A DNA stretch of 64,000 nt from Bifidobacterium canis (GTDB lineage Bacteria; Actinomycetota; Actinomycetes; Actinomycetales; Bifidobacteriaceae): positions 89,848-153,847 of the forward strand of contig NZ_WNLP01000005.1 of assembly GCF_009727065.1 (NCBI RefSeq). Direction: 5' to 3'. Made by a program: the position numbers and the translations under genes. This document shows, piece after piece, positions 27,509 through 38,008 of this stretch. How positions within the stretch are numbered: the stretch's first letter is position 1; the number at the start of each line of letters is the position of its first letter. Under the pieces are notes generated by a model. That model was not told where the DNA came from. It ran no database searches and worked only from the letters and a program-made list of their open reading frames with translations.

Positions 27509-28393
27509 ATGTCAAAACATGCTTATCTTATCATGGCACATAGCTCATTTAGCGAATTGCAGTATCTACTCTCGATGATTGATGATGCGCGCAATGATAT
27601 TTTCCTTCATATCGACAAGAAAACTAACAACGTACCGATGAATGAGCTTACTAACAGCGTGCATCATTCCAGACTGTTTTTTACGCCTCGGTTGAATGTT
27701 GTGTGGGGAGGATCTTCCCAGATCGACTGTGAAATGCTGCTCTTTTCAGAAGCTGCCAGGGTTAGCCACTATGACTACTACCACCTGATTTCCGGCGTAG
27801 ACGTTCCAGTGAAATCACAAGATTATATTCATGACTATTGCCAGCGCTACCGCGGATTGAATTTCATCACTTCTGCGCAAGACGGTGAACGCGGTCACGA
27901 TCCAGCTGCCATCGCTATGCGTTACGATCAATACCACCTGTTGCAGAACACTTTGGTTGGGAAAAAACGCAACTTGGCAAAATATATCGACTTCGCTTCT
28001 TGTTACGCACAACGAGCTATCGGTATTCATCGTGGTAAAAACCGTGTGTTCCACAAAAGTTTGAACTGGGTGAGCTTGACTGATGGGTGCGTACGATTTC
28101 TATTGTCACGTCAACAAGACATTCGCAAAACATATCGTTTCACCTATTGCTGCGATGAAGTGTTCATCATCTCCGAAATCTGGGGAACTCCATTAGAGTC
28201 AACACTTGCGCCTCAAGGCAATCTTCGTTTCATCGAATGGAAGCAATATTCGAAACATGACTCTTCACCACGTCCGATCGAAATGGGCGATCTGACTACT
28301 CTGGAATCACCAGACATTTTGTTCGCCAGAAAATTTGTATTGCCACAATGCGCCCCCGTGATTGACGCAGTGAAACGCTCGTGGAACAACTAG
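27509..28393 (+). CDS. GT14-family glycosyltransferase (core-2/I-branching type), copy 1
   Basis: A 294-residue transferase of the beta-1,6-N-acetylglucosaminyltransferase-like family. It shows HAYLIMAHSSFSELQ, NDIFLHIDKKT, VVWGGSSQIDCEM, YYHLISGVDVPVKSQDYI and late CCDEVFIISEI. It is clearly paralogous to 56718-57608. GAGAGGA lies before the ATG at 27509. It diverges from the Wzy gene across 164 bp and converges with a GT2 gene. The sugar transferred is unknown. Confidence 0.87.
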   Translation: MSKHAYLIMAHSSFSELQYLLSMIDDARNDIFLHIDKKTNNVPMNELTNSVHHSRLFFTPRLNVVWGGSSQIDCEMLLFSEAARVSHYDYYHLISGVDVPVKSQDYIHDYCQRYRGLNFITSAQDGERGHDPAAIAMRYDQYHLLQNTLVGKKRNLAKYIDFASCYAQRAIGIHRGKNRVFHKSLNWVSLTDGCVRFLLSRQQDIRKTYRFTYCCDEVFIISEIWGTPLESTLAPQGNLRFIEWKQYSKHDSSPRPIEMGDLTTLESPDILFARKFVLPQCAPVIDAVKRSWNN

Positions 28394-28430
28394 CGTCTTA
28401 TTCTTTCAATATTGATAGCGCCGTCAAGCG

Positions 28431-29434
28431 CTAAGCAGCAATGGAACTTAAGCAATACCGCGAACACGGCAATAGATTTCGCTGCGCTTGCATAATCGAG
28501 CTGGCATAGTGCTTCGTTGTAAGGTTCACTGCTGATAATGCGGAGTAACTCTCGTTTTTATCACGATATGTTTGCGGATTCTGTGGGTGAAATATCCAAA
28601 ACAGCATGTATGAATGCACACTTTGAATCACACGTGCATAAAATGCCTGATCCAAACGCTTATCATGTGAAAAAGTGTCGAGAAAAACTTTCGTTTCGTT
28701 ATTCACTCGTGTGAACGTCTGTAGAATATCTGGCGAGTATTCACGACTTGAGGATCCCTCTACCACCCGATAATGGTAGAGAGCCTGTGGCAGATATGCT
28801 ACTCGCGCGGCAGCTTGCACAGCATACAAGTTAAAGATATTGTCTTCCATGCGGCTCATGCCCACAGGGAAGTGCAGGTCGTGATCGCGGAGAAATTGTG
28901 TTCGGTACAGTTTCGCCCAAGGTACTCCAACGGCGATGTACGGCGGATTGTAATATTTGTTTTTCCCGAAAATCTGCAGCAAAGTGCGCACGCGCGTCTC
29001 ATCATTCCATGCGAAAGCACTATGCTCGGGGAAAAATGATTCATTGCGCTGTGAGAGCCACGTTCAACCATGCAATCGCAAATTACTATATCTGCATCAC
29101 TTCGACGCCCAAGTTCAGCAAGTCGGCTGAGAAATGTTGGGGCAATCCAATCATCGGCATCGATGAAAGCGACCCATTCGCCTGAGGCATGGGCAATGCC
29201 ATTGTTCCTAGCTGCAGCAACACCTTGGTTGCTCTGGTGCAATACAGTGAATACGTTTGAGAAACTCTCGCACATACGCACAGTGCCGGTATCCGTCGAG
29301 CCATCATCAACAACAATGACTTCAACATTGTTGCAATCCTGAGCTTGCACGCTTTCCAAGCATTGCTGCAAATAAGTCGGATCAGCGTTGTAAACGGGAA
29401 TCACAATGGAAACGGCTGGAGTTTTGCTGGGCAT
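28431..29434 (-). CDS. Family 2 glycosyltransferase, frame break near 29012
   Basis: A GT2 enzyme of 334 residues after one base is added near 29012, joining SIVLS to AWNDETRVRTLLQ. The N-terminal frame (from 29434) has VSIVIPVYNADPTYLQQ, VDDGSTDTG, NQGVAAARNNGIAHASGEW and the metal-binding IDADDW. The second frame (28431-28991) holds GVPWAKLYRTQFLRDHDLHF and MEDNIFNLY, usual in this GT2 subgroup. AAAGGA precedes two adjacent ATGs; spacing favours 29434. A very strong hairpin lies just upstream. Confidence 0.85.
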
Positions 29435-29458
29435 CATAGTCCTTTTCCATATAAAACG

Positions 29459-29514
29459 TTTTGGCTCGTCCGGTGCCTACACCTCTTAATGTGTAGGCAC
29501 CGGACGAGCCAAAA
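29459..29514 (-). terminator. Terminator of ugd, 24-bp perfect hairpin
   Basis: Arms of 24 bp, TTTTGGCTCGTCCGGTGCCT and on, with an 8-nt loop. It begins 8 nt after the ugd stop. The A/T-rich arm ends would let it act in either direction. Confidence 0.93.
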
Positions 29515-29521
29515 ACTATAT

Positions 29522-30766
29522 TTAATCCCTACGGAACAGATCGCGCGTATACACCTTGCTGCTCACATCACCGAGTTCGTCGTTCCAACGGTTGGCGACG
29601 ATGATGTCAGAGCGCTTCTTGAAGGAGTCAAGGTCATGCGTCACTTCGCTGCCGAAGAATTCGGCGTCGTCAAGCGTCGGCTCATAGACGATGACCGGCA
29701 CGCCCTTGGCCTTGATGCGCTTCATGATGCCTTGGATGCTCGACTGACGGAAGTTGTCGGAACCCGATTTCATCGTCAGACGGTAGATACCTACGACTGG
29801 GCTCTCGACGCCTTCGATCTTGTTGAGAATCTGCTCAGCAATAAAGTCTTTGCGCGTACGATTCGATTCGACGATGGCCTCGATGAGGTTCTGCGGCACA
29901 TCGGCGTAGTTGGCAAGCAGCTGCTTCGAATCCTTTGGCAGGCAATAGCCGCCGTAGCCGAAGGAAGGATTGTTGTAGTGACCGCCGATGCGCGGATCAA
30001 GGCACACACCGCGAATGATCTCGGCGGTGTTGAGTCCACGGCTCTCCGCATAGGTGTCGAGTTCGTTGAAATATGCCACGCGAAGTGCGAGGAACGTGTT
30101 GGCGAACAGCTTGATTGCCTCGGCTTCAGTTGTACCGCACACAAGCTCTGGAATGCCCGTGGTGCCGTCTGCGTTCACACGCGTCTGCTCTTCAGGATCA
30201 GCGCCCTGCGCCAGCAACTGCACGAAGTTCTGTGCTGCGGCAACGGCTTCAGGATCGTCCATTGGTGCACCAGCAACGATGCGGGATGGATGCAGGTTGT
30301 CATACAGCGCATGGCCTTCACGCAGGAACTCCGGGGAGAACAGAATCTTCTTGTCACCGGTCTTCTCACGCAGCTGAGCGGTGTAGCCCACTGGAATCGT
30401 GGATTTGATGACGATCCAGCAATCCGGATCATATTCACGAATGGCCTTGATTGCCGCTTCAACACTCGAAGTGTCGAAGTAGTTTTTCTTCGAGTCATAA
30501 TTCGTCGGCGTAGCCACCACCGCATAGTCGGCACCGGTGTACGCGACCTGCGGGTCGAGCGTCGCCTGGAAATCCAAGTTCATCGTGCCATCGCGCTTGC
30601 CATCGAGGAAGCGCGTGATCTCCGTATCGACGATCGGGCTCTCGCACTGGTTGAGCATCTCCACTTTCTGGGGCACGATGTCGAGCGCATGCACTTCATT
30701 GTGCTGCGACAGCAGCAAAGCGACCGACAGACCAACGTACCCTGTTCCAGCAACTGCAATTTTCAT
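29522..30766 (-). CDS. ugd: UDP-glucose 6-dehydrogenase
   Basis: This enzyme oxidises UDP-glucose to UDP-glucuronate using two NAD, providing an acidic sugar for the polysaccharide. The 414-residue protein has [13 protein letters not shown] at the N-terminus, [31 protein letters not shown], and [12 protein letters not shown] with the catalytic cysteine at residue 275. The length fits short bacterial Ugd proteins. Base composition is closer to housekeeping DNA than that of its neighbours. The gene is intact. The ribosome site is weak (GAG about 11 nt upstream). Confidence 0.94.
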   Translation of the reverse strand: MKIAVAGTGYVGLSVALLLSQHNEVHALDIVPQKVEMLNQCESPIVDTEITRFLDGKRDGTMNLDFQATLDPQVAYTGADYAVVATPTNYDSKKNYFDTSSVEAAIKAIREYDPDCWIVIKSTIPVGYTAQLREKTGDKKILFSPEFLREGHALYDNLHPSRIVAGAPMDDPEAVAAAQNFVQLLAQGADPEEQTRVNADGTTGIPELVCGTTEAEAIKLFANTFLALRVAYFNELDTYAESRGLNTAEIIRGVCLDPRIGGHYNNPSFGYGGYCLPKDSKQLLANYADVPQNLIEAIVESNRTRKDFIAEQILNKIEGVESPVVGIYRLTMKSGSDNFRQSSIQGIMKRIKAKGVPVIVYEPTLDDAEFFGSEVTHDLDSFKKRSDIIVANRWNDELGDVSSKVYTRDLFRRD

Positions 30767-30840
30767 TGGGACTCGATTCTCACATAATAATCAATATTAA
30801 ATAAACAATTAGTAGTCTGCATTCCAAAATTAAAAACTAC

Positions 30841-31693
30841 TCACGTATTTTTTCCTGTCAATTTCGAAAGTATGAAGCTGCCTCCCTTTTTCACCCAATT
30901 CACTGGTTCCGGGCTAGTCGTTGGCAGCTCAGCGTATGCAACGTGATTCGTGTTGATCCACACATCAAGCAAACGCTCACTTACGCGTCCGGGATAGCGA
31001 GCATGGAATGCCGAGTATTGGGATGGGTCGAGTCGCTTTTGCAGCTCAAAAAGAATCGGAAACAGCCACTCGCAGTAAGCATCGAAATGTGCCTTGTCCA
31101 TGACCATCATATTGAACAAATGTGCGCTACGAGACCTCATTTGCGTATCCCAGGCCGCCACATAGTCCGGATGCATATCGACAAGCACCCGCGGGCAACA
31201 TCGAGTTGTTCGGCATACATAGTTCGAGCATACTGCGAGTAGATAGTATCGATGTAGTAGTTTCTCTTCTTTGGCAAAACCACAGATTCTTTGCGCAGCA
31301 CTCGCTTGAGCTCCGGCTCAGTCACCATCCTGCGATCTCGTGGTGAAAAATGCCTACGGAAAAACGATGGAGAAGCAAGATACCGCCTGTAGTGCATTAG
31401 TCCTATGTATTCACTATTGCAGTTTTCCATAGCCAATACATACCGGTCAACTCACTGAAATAGTTATTCAGATTCGAGATATTCTCACCGGTATCGTCAC
31501 CAGTGAATCCCTCTAACTTGTATGGATGTATTGCCGCTCCAACATGCAGAGGTACGTACATTGGATCTTGAGGCATCGGGTAGTCTTTATGAGCCGCCAC
31601 CCCGATCGTAATGTCACGCACACCATTTGCTGCACTCTGTTGTGTATTTTGAAGCATATCGTGCATTATAATGTCATTTATAGAATGTTGCAT
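30841..31693 (-). CDS. DUF4422 capsular-type glycosyltransferase, frame breaks near 31425 and 31189
   Basis: Three frames join into a 284-residue DUF4422 protein if one A is added near 31425 (TGGAAAACTGC) and one G near 31189 (CGCGGGTGC). The family pattern is clear: GVAAHKDYPMP, YVPLHVGAAI, GDDTGENISNLNNYFSELT, YWLWKN, then EYIGLMHYRRYL. These proteins are found in capsule loci and are thought to be glycosyltransferases. The ATG at 31693 overlaps the TAA of the priming transferase (TAATG), so the two are translationally coupled. Confidence 0.83.
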
Positions 31694-33225
31694 TAGTACG
31701 CACCCTGCGGATGAATTACGATGCCAATTGTACGTAGAATATACACGATGTCACCCATCACGCTCCAGTCCTGCACATAACTCACGTCAAGCTGGCGGCT
31801 CTCCTCTTCATTCAAGTCGTTGCGACCGGAAACCTGCCATGGACCAGTGATGCCAGGCTTCACCAGAAGACGCGTGGCATACACCGGATCGTATTCAGCG
31901 ACTTCAAACGAACGCTGCGGACGCGGACCGACAACGCTCATGCTGCCCATGAACACGTCGAAGAACTGCGGGAGTTCGTCGAGGCTCGTCTTGCGAATAA
32001 AGTTGCCCACTCGTGTGATGCGCGGATCGTGCTTCAACTTGTAGCGAGCGCCCATCTCCTGACCGTTCGCCTCGAGCACTTCCTTCAGGTGTGCGTCAGC
32101 ATCCACGCGCATAGAGCGGAACTTGTGGATGTAGAACGGTTTACCGCGCAAACCAATACGCTCCTGCTTGTAGAAGATCGGTCCACCGTCTTCGAGTTTG
32201 ATTGCGAGCGCCACGATCAGCATGATCGGCGAGGTAATAATAATCGCAATGGTAGAAACAACGATATCGAAAATGCGTTTCTTGATCTGTGCAGCAGGTG
32301 AATACTGCGGCAGGCTGATCGTCATGATGCTCATGCCCTGAATATTGCGCATTTGCGTGGCATGCTCGGCAATATCAAGAGCAGAAGTGATCAATGCCAA
32401 CTCAAGATTCACCGACTCCATCTGCAACGCAAAAGTGCTCAGGTTATCGGAGAAACGGTCGAGCACATCGGTCACCATAACCGTTTGCGCACCGGTTTCG
32501 GCGATGCGGCTCGCCAAATGATCCCCATATTCGATCACCTGAATCGGCTGAGCCCATGAGTCGCGTATCTCTTTGTCCATCAAAGCGAGATTTGGATCCG
32601 CCTCGACCAAGCCAGTCTTTGCATTGATGCGAATCGGGCACACGCGAATCGGCTTGTAGTTGAGCTGCCTGCGCTGGTTCAGGAACTTCAGGATCTGCCC
32701 AATGCCTTCAGGCGAGCCGACGATAACAGTCGGGTACGAATACTCACCTTTGCGATGCTGCCGAGTCAAGAAAATACGTGCAATGAAGCGTACGATCATC
32801 TCAGCAATCCACACTGACAATGAAGTCATGCATACTGCAAAGAATGAAACATTTGTCTGAATAATGAAGTCAAGAGCACAAATAGAAATCCATGCAATGA
32901 AGCCGCCTTTAAGCAGCAATACATTGAGTTGGTAACCGTCCGCGAACACGTGCCGGTGATACACGCCAGCCGCGTGCATGCAGAATACGTAGATAATTGC
33001 ACAAACCACCGAATAGAAATATGGATTCACCGGCAAATTCAGTTGCAGACGTGTGGTGATTAAGTTCATCTCGTGCGACAGGGAGAGAACCACCATACTG
33101 ACCGCGAAATATACCACCGCGTCAAAAATCATTAGCGCAAGGTTCATCACAAAACGCCAGTGGAGTACTCTGCTTGAGCGAATATCCACTTCTTCAGCGA
33201 GCTGTGCATCACTTTTCGCCGTCAT
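31693..33225 (-). CDS. Priming undecaprenyl-phosphate sugar phosphotransferase (WbaP-like)
   Basis: A polyprenyl-phosphate hexose-1-phosphate transferase that starts the repeat unit on the membrane carrier. The 510-residue protein has four N-terminal helices, a CoA-binding-like middle domain, another helix (about residues 318-345), and the catalytic C-terminus: [53 protein letters not shown] and VVGPRPQ. The family moves galactose-1-P or glucose-1-P; which one cannot be told. AAGGGAG lies 5 nt before the ATG at 33225. It heads the transcript that continues into the DUF4422 gene. Confidence 0.92.
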   Translation of the reverse strand: MTAKSDAQLAEEVDIRSSRVLHWRFVMNLALMIFDAVVYFAVSMVVLSLSHEMNLITTRLQLNLPVNPYFYSVVCAIIYVFCMHAAGVYHRHVFADGYQLNVLLLKGGFIAWISICALDFIIQTNVSFFAVCMTSLSVWIAEMIVRFIARIFLTRQHRKGEYSYPTVIVGSPEGIGQILKFLNQRRQLNYKPIRVCPIRINAKTGLVEADPNLALMDKEIRDSWAQPIQVIEYGDHLASRIAETGAQTVMVTDVLDRFSDNLSTFALQMESVNLELALITSALDIAEHATQMRNIQGMSIMTISLPQYSPAAQIKKRIFDIVVSTIAIIITSPIMLIVALAIKLEDGGPIFYKQERIGLRGKPFYIHKFRSMRVDADAHLKEVLEANGQEMGARYKLKHDPRITRVGNFIRKTSLDELPQFFDVFMGSMSVVGPRPQRSFEVAEYDPVYATRLLVKPGITGPWQVSGRNDLNEEESRQLDVSYVQDWSVMGDIVYILRTIGIVIHPQGAY

Positions 33226-33544
33226 ACTTCTCCCTTGCCTACAATCTCAACAAACAGTCCGCTGCAACTTCTCTACGGAGAGAGTTTCTTCACTACAACG
33301 CTTAATCATAACCTAATAGCTTCACAAATTATTATTTTAAACTTTTATTCTTGTTTTTATTTTGTTTTGCAGCGCTATAAACCGTTGCTCCAGCAAACCT
33401 GAGTGTACAATACCGCTCTGAGAGAATCGTCAATCGTTCGAGACACACTAAAGATACATTTCGCGCGTACTATCGCCTATTTGCGAAGCATTATTGCATA
33501 ATCGGCACAAACTGCTTGATTTCGCTTGATTCAGGAGGCTTGTT
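33226..33544. other. Divergent promoter region between the priming transferase and the acidic protein gene
   Basis: This 319-bp gap holds no ORF I can support. It contains an imperfect hairpin near 33269-33290 (CTTCTCT/AGAGAG), an A+T-rich stretch at 33320-33370, and a CATAAT box at 33497-33502 that could serve the plus-strand gene at 33545. Confidence 0.5.
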
Positions 33545-33925
33545 ATGACAACTATTTCCGACGCCAATATTGACAACAACGATGCGCAAGACGACGAGCT
33601 CGCCCAGTTCGAGGAGGGCGTCAATTCGATGCTGGAGACCGGCGAGCTCGATGATGCTTTGACCGTCACCGACGAGAACGGCGTGGCACAAGTGCTGCCG
33701 GTGCTCGATGACGAACCCGTTTCCCACCTGCTGCAAGGTGTTGAGGAGCTCGGCGGTGCTGCCAACGTGTTCGTGCGCACCACCGAGGGCATTGCCGTTC
33801 TCACGGTGAGCGAATACAGCCCAGAGCACACTGACGACGATGCCGAAGACAGCGTTGATGACTCCGCCTCCGCAGACGAGGTGCTCGACGCCGCCGAACT
33901 CGATGATCTCGAGGGCAATGACTGA
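33545..33925 (+). CDS. Small acidic protein, function unknown
   Basis: A 126-residue, very acidic protein (long Asp/Glu runs at both ends) with a more ordered middle: ALTVTDENGVAQVLPVLDDE and GAANVFVRTTEGIAVLTVSE. No signal peptide or membrane segment is seen, and I recognise no family. A perfect AGGAGG lies 6 nt before the ATG. Its stop overlaps the MFS start by 8 nt (ATGACTGA), so the two are translated together and may act together. Confidence 0.78.
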   Translation: MTTISDANIDNNDAQDDELAQFEEGVNSMLETGELDDALTVTDENGVAQVLPVLDDEPVSHLLQGVEELGGAANVFVRTTEGIAVLTVSEYSPEHTDDDAEDSVDDSASADEVLDAAELDDLEGND

Positions 33926-35617
33926 GCACGGCGAGGAGCATAGCAAGGACCACGGCGATCAACACACCGACGATAACCGCCGCGCAGCAGCGCCGGCAAC
34001 CAAGCCGAGCACACCGAGCAAGCCATACACCCGCGATGTGCATCACGAGCGTAAGCTCACGCCTCCCGCTCCCCCGCGCTCGGGGCATCTCAAGAGCCTG
34101 TCGCAAGTGCTCACTCGGCAGGAGGCGTACCGCGACGGCCACTTGTCTCGCAAAGCGTTCGCTTCGCTGGCTATTCTGACGTTCATCACGTTCATCGGCA
34201 ACTTCACACAGTTGCAACTGAGTGCCGCGCTGCCGACGCTGGTGGATGATTTTGGCATCACGGTGACGCTCGGCCAGTGGATGACGTCGATTTTCCAGTT
34301 GACGATGGGCGTCATGGTGCCGCTGACCGCATACTTGACACGTCGCTTCTCCACGCGCCAGATCGTGATCACGTCGATGACGGTGTTCACGGTCGGATCG
34401 GTGCTCGCTTGGCTGAGCCCCACGTTCCCGCTTGCGCTGTTCGGGCGCTTCCTTGAGGCGGTTGGCACCGGCGTCATGTGGCCTGTGCTGCAGATCACCG
34501 TGTTCTCGATTTACCCGCTGGCTCGGCGCGGCATGGCGATGGGCATTGTGGGCATGGCGATGGCCGTCGCCCCCGCCATCGGCCCGACTCTGGGCGGCGT
34601 GCAGACCGACGCGAACGGCTGGCGCTCCATCTTCCTCTCTCTCACCGTTATCGGCTGCATCTCGATTCTGCTCGCCGTGTTCGGTTTGCATAATTTCGGC
34701 AAGTCAGACAAAACCGCGCGCGCTGATTTCTTCTCCGTTGGTTTGTCGATCATCGGCTTCGGCGGCTTGATGTTCGGCTTCACAAATATTCAGGCATACC
34801 CGTTCTCCGCGCCGATCGTCTGGCTGCCTATGGTCATCGGCGTTGCGGGCATCGTCTGGTTCGTGCTTCGCCAGATCTTCAGTGAGAAGAAGTTCAAGGA
34901 GGGCAAGAGCACTCGCCCCGCTTTGCTTGATCTCTCGGTTCTGAAAACAAGTATTTCTCGATCGGCACGGTTATCGCTTCGCTGAGCTTCTTCGCATTCA
35001 GCTCGCTGGTCGTGCTCATTCCGCTTTATATTCAGAACTGCCGTGGCTACAGCGCGACCATCAGTGGTTTGGTGATGCTGCCGGGCGCGATCGCACAGGC
35101 GATCTCGCAGTTCTTCGGCGGCCGCGCGCTCGACCGTTTCGGCGCACGCCCTGTGGCGATGGTCGGCACGATTCTGCTGTGCTTCGGCACCACGATGATG
35201 AGCACGATCGGCTTGCACACGTGGATCTGGATGATTTCGATCTATCAGTTTATTCGGCAGATTGGCATGGGTTTCGTGATGATGCCGGTGACCACATGGT
35301 CACTCAACTGTTTGAAACCGGCTGAAGTGTCCGCTGGCTCGGCGGTGACGAACACTGTGCGTCAGATCGCAGGCGCGATTGGCTCGCCGGTGATGATTCT
35401 CATCATGTATTCGATCGCCGCAGCTCAAATGGCTGGCGGCCAACAGGCGATTCCCGCCAATGTTGCAGGCATCGAATGGGCTCTGCGCATCAGCGCGATC
35501 ATCAATTTCGTGATGATTCTGATGGTTGTGTTCGGTGTCAAGGGCGAAGACGCCGGCTCTACTCGTGCCGCCGTCCGTCGTGCCCTTGCCCACGCCACTC
35601 CTCACGCCACCAAGTAA
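33918..35617 (+). CDS. MFS exporter, DHA2/EmrB type, frame break near 34946
   Basis: A proton-driven exporter of the 14-helix drug antiporter group. The frames ending at 34985 and at 35617 join when one A is added in CTGAAAACAAG near 34946, giving 566 residues. The N-terminal 90 residues are hydrophilic, with His, Glu and Lys. Family motifs include TLVDDFGITVTLGQWMTSIF, LTRRFSTRQIV, FGRFLEAVGTGVMWPVLQ and, after the break, LVVLIPLYIQNCRGYSA and IRQIGMGFVMMPVTTWSLN. The substrate is unknown. The break removes the last helices as sequenced and looks like a lost base. Confidence 0.84.
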
Positions 35618-35693
35618 GTTGATCGGATAGCGCAGGAGCAGGCCCCTACTTCCATTTCTTCCTTGGAGGTCGATCCACAAATAGTGGTAGTCA

Positions 35694-37094
35694 CTAGGCT
35701 TTGCCCATGAAGGTGAGGGCGATCAGCAGCACGTTGAGGAGCACGATCACCACGACGACCGCGATGCACAGCACGTGCTTGGCGGTGCTGTCGACGTATT
35801 TGCCCATCAGATCACGGTTGTGCGTGTAGCTCATCAGCGGGATGATCGCGAACGGAATGCCGATCGACAGAATCACTTGGCCGATCACCAGCGCTTCGGT
35901 CGGGTTGTTCGACAGCGCCAGCACGAACAGTGCGGGCACGAGCGTGGTGATGCGGCACGCCCACATCGGCACGTTCCAGTGCAGCAATCCCTTCATGATC
36001 TCCGAGCCAGCGTAGGTGCCGACCGATGTGGATGAGAGGCTGGAGGCGAGCAAACCGATCGAGAATATCGTGCCCACAGTGGGTCCGAGCACCTGCGCGA
36101 TCGCGTGCTGTGCGCCTTCGATCGTGTCTGTACCAGTCATGCCATGCAGTGAATTAGCTGCCAGCACGAGCAGGCAGATGTTCACCGTTCCAGCGAGCGC
36201 CAGCGCCCACACCACGTCGATGCGGCTACCGTGCAGCATCTCTTTGATGCTCGGCTTGTGCTTGCGTTGTGCGTAATGGTCGTTGACCAGCGTGGAATGC
36301 AGGTAGATGGCGTGCGGCATCACCGTCGCTCCGAGCATCGATGTGGCCATCAGCACCGAAGCGCCGTCGGTGAACCGTGGAATGAGTCCTTCCGCCACTT
36401 TCAGCGGATTCGGTGGGTCGATGAAGAGTCCGGCGATGAATCCGAACGTGATCACCAGCAGCAGTCCGATCACCAGTCGTTCGAAGATCTTGTGCGTCGC
36501 CCCGCCTTGGAAGAACAGCAGCACGGTGGAGACGGCACCGATCACTACGCCACCGAGCAGCAGGGGCAGGTTGAACAGCAGGTTCAAGGCGATCGCGCCG
36601 CCGATCACTTCCGCCAAATCGGTGGCGATGGCGATCACTTCGGCCTGTGCGAAGAAGAGGAAGCGTCCGCCGTTGCCGAGCCTATCCCCCAATATCTGCG
36701 GCAGGCTTTTGCCGGTCACGATGCCGAGTTTCGACGCCTGATATTGAATGAGCACCGACATGCAGTTGGCGAGCACGAGCACCCATACGAGCAGATAGCC
36801 GTAGCGAGCGCCGGAGGTCAGGTTCGCTGCCACATTGCCTGGGTCGACGTAGGCGACGGCTGCGACGAAAGCTGGGCCGAGCATGCTGGCCAACGCGTGC
36901 ATCGGCTTCTCCGGCTTGCCTTCTGCACGCTGCTCTATCGCCGTATCTTGTGCGCGTTGCGCGTTCTGCGCAACGGTGGCGATGTCTACCACAGAATCGC
37001 CGTCATGCCTGTCGACGTGTTCCTCGCGTTCGAGATTGCCGTTGCTGCGCTCATGCTGCTCTCCGCGCGCTCCCCAGTCCTGCCGTGTGCTCAC
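35694..37094 (-). CDS. mntH: NRAMP-family divalent metal transporter
   Basis: A proton-coupled importer of manganese or iron, 466 residues, about 11 membrane helices. The family signatures are DPGN in the first helix (AYVDPGNVAANL) and MPHAIYLHSTLV in the sixth. The first 65 residues form a hydrophilic, charged extension not usual for MntH. The start is a GTG at 37094 with GAGG 8 nt upstream. A TACAAT box lies at 37212-37217, and a TTTAGGT direct repeat just downstream of it suggests control by a DtxR/MntR-type repressor. It converges with the MFS gene. Confidence 0.92.
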   Translation of the reverse strand: MSTRQDWGARGEQHERSNGNLEREEHVDRHDGDSVVDIATVAQNAQRAQDTAIEQRAEGKPEKPMHALASMLGPAFVAAVAYVDPGNVAANLTSGARYGYLLVWVLVLANCMSVLIQYQASKLGIVTGKSLPQILGDRLGNGGRFLFFAQAEVIAIATDLAEVIGGAIALNLLFNLPLLLGGVVIGAVSTVLLFFQGGATHKIFERLVIGLLLVITFGFIAGLFIDPPNPLKVAEGLIPRFTDGASVLMATSMLGATVMPHAIYLHSTLVNDHYAQRKHKPSIKEMLHGSRIDVVWALALAGTVNICLLVLAANSLHGMTGTDTIEGAQHAIAQVLGPTVGTIFSIGLLASSLSSTSVGTYAGSEIMKGLLHWNVPMWACRITTLVPALFVLALSNNPTEALVIGQVILSIGIPFAIIPLMSYTHNRDLMGKYVDSTAKHVLCIAVVVVIVLLNVLLIALTFMGKA

Positions 37095-37126
37095 CTTGCG
37101 ACCCTCACTTCAACCCTCAGCTCCGT

Positions 37127-37152
37127 CGGCGCCCAGTATCTTCGGCGCCGAT
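37127..37152. repeat. GC-rich hairpin in the mntH leader
   Basis: TCGGCGCC and GGCGCCGA, 8-bp perfect arms, lie about 32 nt before the mntH start on the transcribed leader. No U-run follows. It may affect translation or be incidental. Confidence 0.4.
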
Positions 37153-37193
37153 CACTCGATCAGTTGTGCTCGAGTTCTCTCGTCTTGTTCCGG

Positions 37194-37217
37194 TTTAGGT
37201 TTTAGGTGGCTATTGTA
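37194..37217 (-). promoter_or_regulatory. mntH promoter with candidate metalloregulator site
   Basis: The minus strand carries TACAAT (37212-37217) as a -10 box. Immediately downstream, over the expected start point, lies a direct repeat of ACCTAAA, read on the plus strand as TTTAGGTTTTAGGT (37194-37207). TTAGG half-sites are typical of DtxR/IdeR operators. Confidence 0.45.
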
Positions 37218-37244
37218 TCTACGGGAAATTCTTTCGCGCCGCGC

Positions 37245-37988
37245 TCAATTTGCGGGAATTTCCTGCCCCGGGCACGAGTGCAGTACACTTTGCATCGCAC
37301 GTTTCTCATTGGTGGTCACGGAGAGCCCATATTTGTCTTTGACACCGATCTGCCGAGCCACGTAATCGCAACGATATTCGGAGTTCGTCGGCAGCCAGTA
37401 CGCCGCCGATGCCGAGCCTTTCGCCTGGTTCGCCGGTCCGTCCACTGCGAGCAGGTTATACGGGTCGTTCGCGAATTTCACACGCTTCGACGAATCCCAC
37501 GAATTCGCTCCCGACTGCCATGCGTTCTGCAATGCCACAACATGGTCGATTTGCACGGCAGAGCTTGTTTTCTGCCCGCGCGTGAAGTGGATCGTCTTGC
37601 CGGTGTATGGGTCGTTCAGCGTGCCGGATTTGACTTTGCAAGAATTTTTCGTGACATATTTCACATCGGTCAAGTCGCGCGCGAGAATATCTTCGCGCAC
37701 ATCGCAGCCGTCGCCGTCATCGTCTGTTTCGCGGAAGCCGAAGAGGTCGCGTTCGTAGCCGTCCGTCGACGGATTATCGTCGACCGGCAGTTTGTTCAGC
37801 GTCTCCGCCGCCGTTCCGGTGGCTGTGTATTGCCCGGTGATGTCGGCGACACGATTATCGATACGCGGCAGAATCATGCCGACAGTGATGCCCACCACCA
37901 CGGCGATGAGCAGCAGAATCAGCACGCGCTCAAGCGGCGTGGTGTTGCGGCGGCGACGGAAATACTGGGGTTTTCGACTACGACTCAT
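37245..37988 (-). CDS. Membrane-anchored or secreted HNH nuclease-like protein (DUF1524 type)
   Basis: A 247-residue protein with a basic N-terminus (RKPQYFRRRRN), one helix (about residues 20-42), and an extracellular C-terminal domain. It carries YTGKTIHFTRG, VQIDHVVALQNAWQSGA and FANDPYNLLAVDGPANQAKG, with YWLP after it. This is the HNH/His-Me finger pattern of secreted GmrSD/DUF1524-like nucleases. It may degrade external DNA; that is inferred. A TAGAAT box lies 8 nt before the ATG at 37988 without a Shine-Dalgarno, so the transcript may be leaderless. Confidence 0.84.
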   Translation of the reverse strand: MSRSRKPQYFRRRRNTTPLERVLILLLIAVVVGITVGMILPRIDNRVADITGQYTATGTAAETLNKLPVDDNPSTDGYERDLFGFRETDDDGDGCDVREDILARDLTDVKYVTKNSCKVKSGTLNDPYTGKTIHFTRGQKTSSAVQIDHVVALQNAWQSGANSWDSSKRVKFANDPYNLLAVDGPANQAKGSASAAYWLPTNSEYRCDYVARQIGVKDKYGLSVTTNEKRAMQSVLHSCPGQEIPAN

Positions 37989-38008
37989 ATTCTCAGATTC
38001 TACAAAGA

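Noticed and set aside
28416..28433. TAGCGC/GCGCTA hairpin as a terminator between the convergent GT14 and GT2 genes
   Set aside because: The stem is only 6 bp with no U-run and overlaps the end of the GT2 gene.
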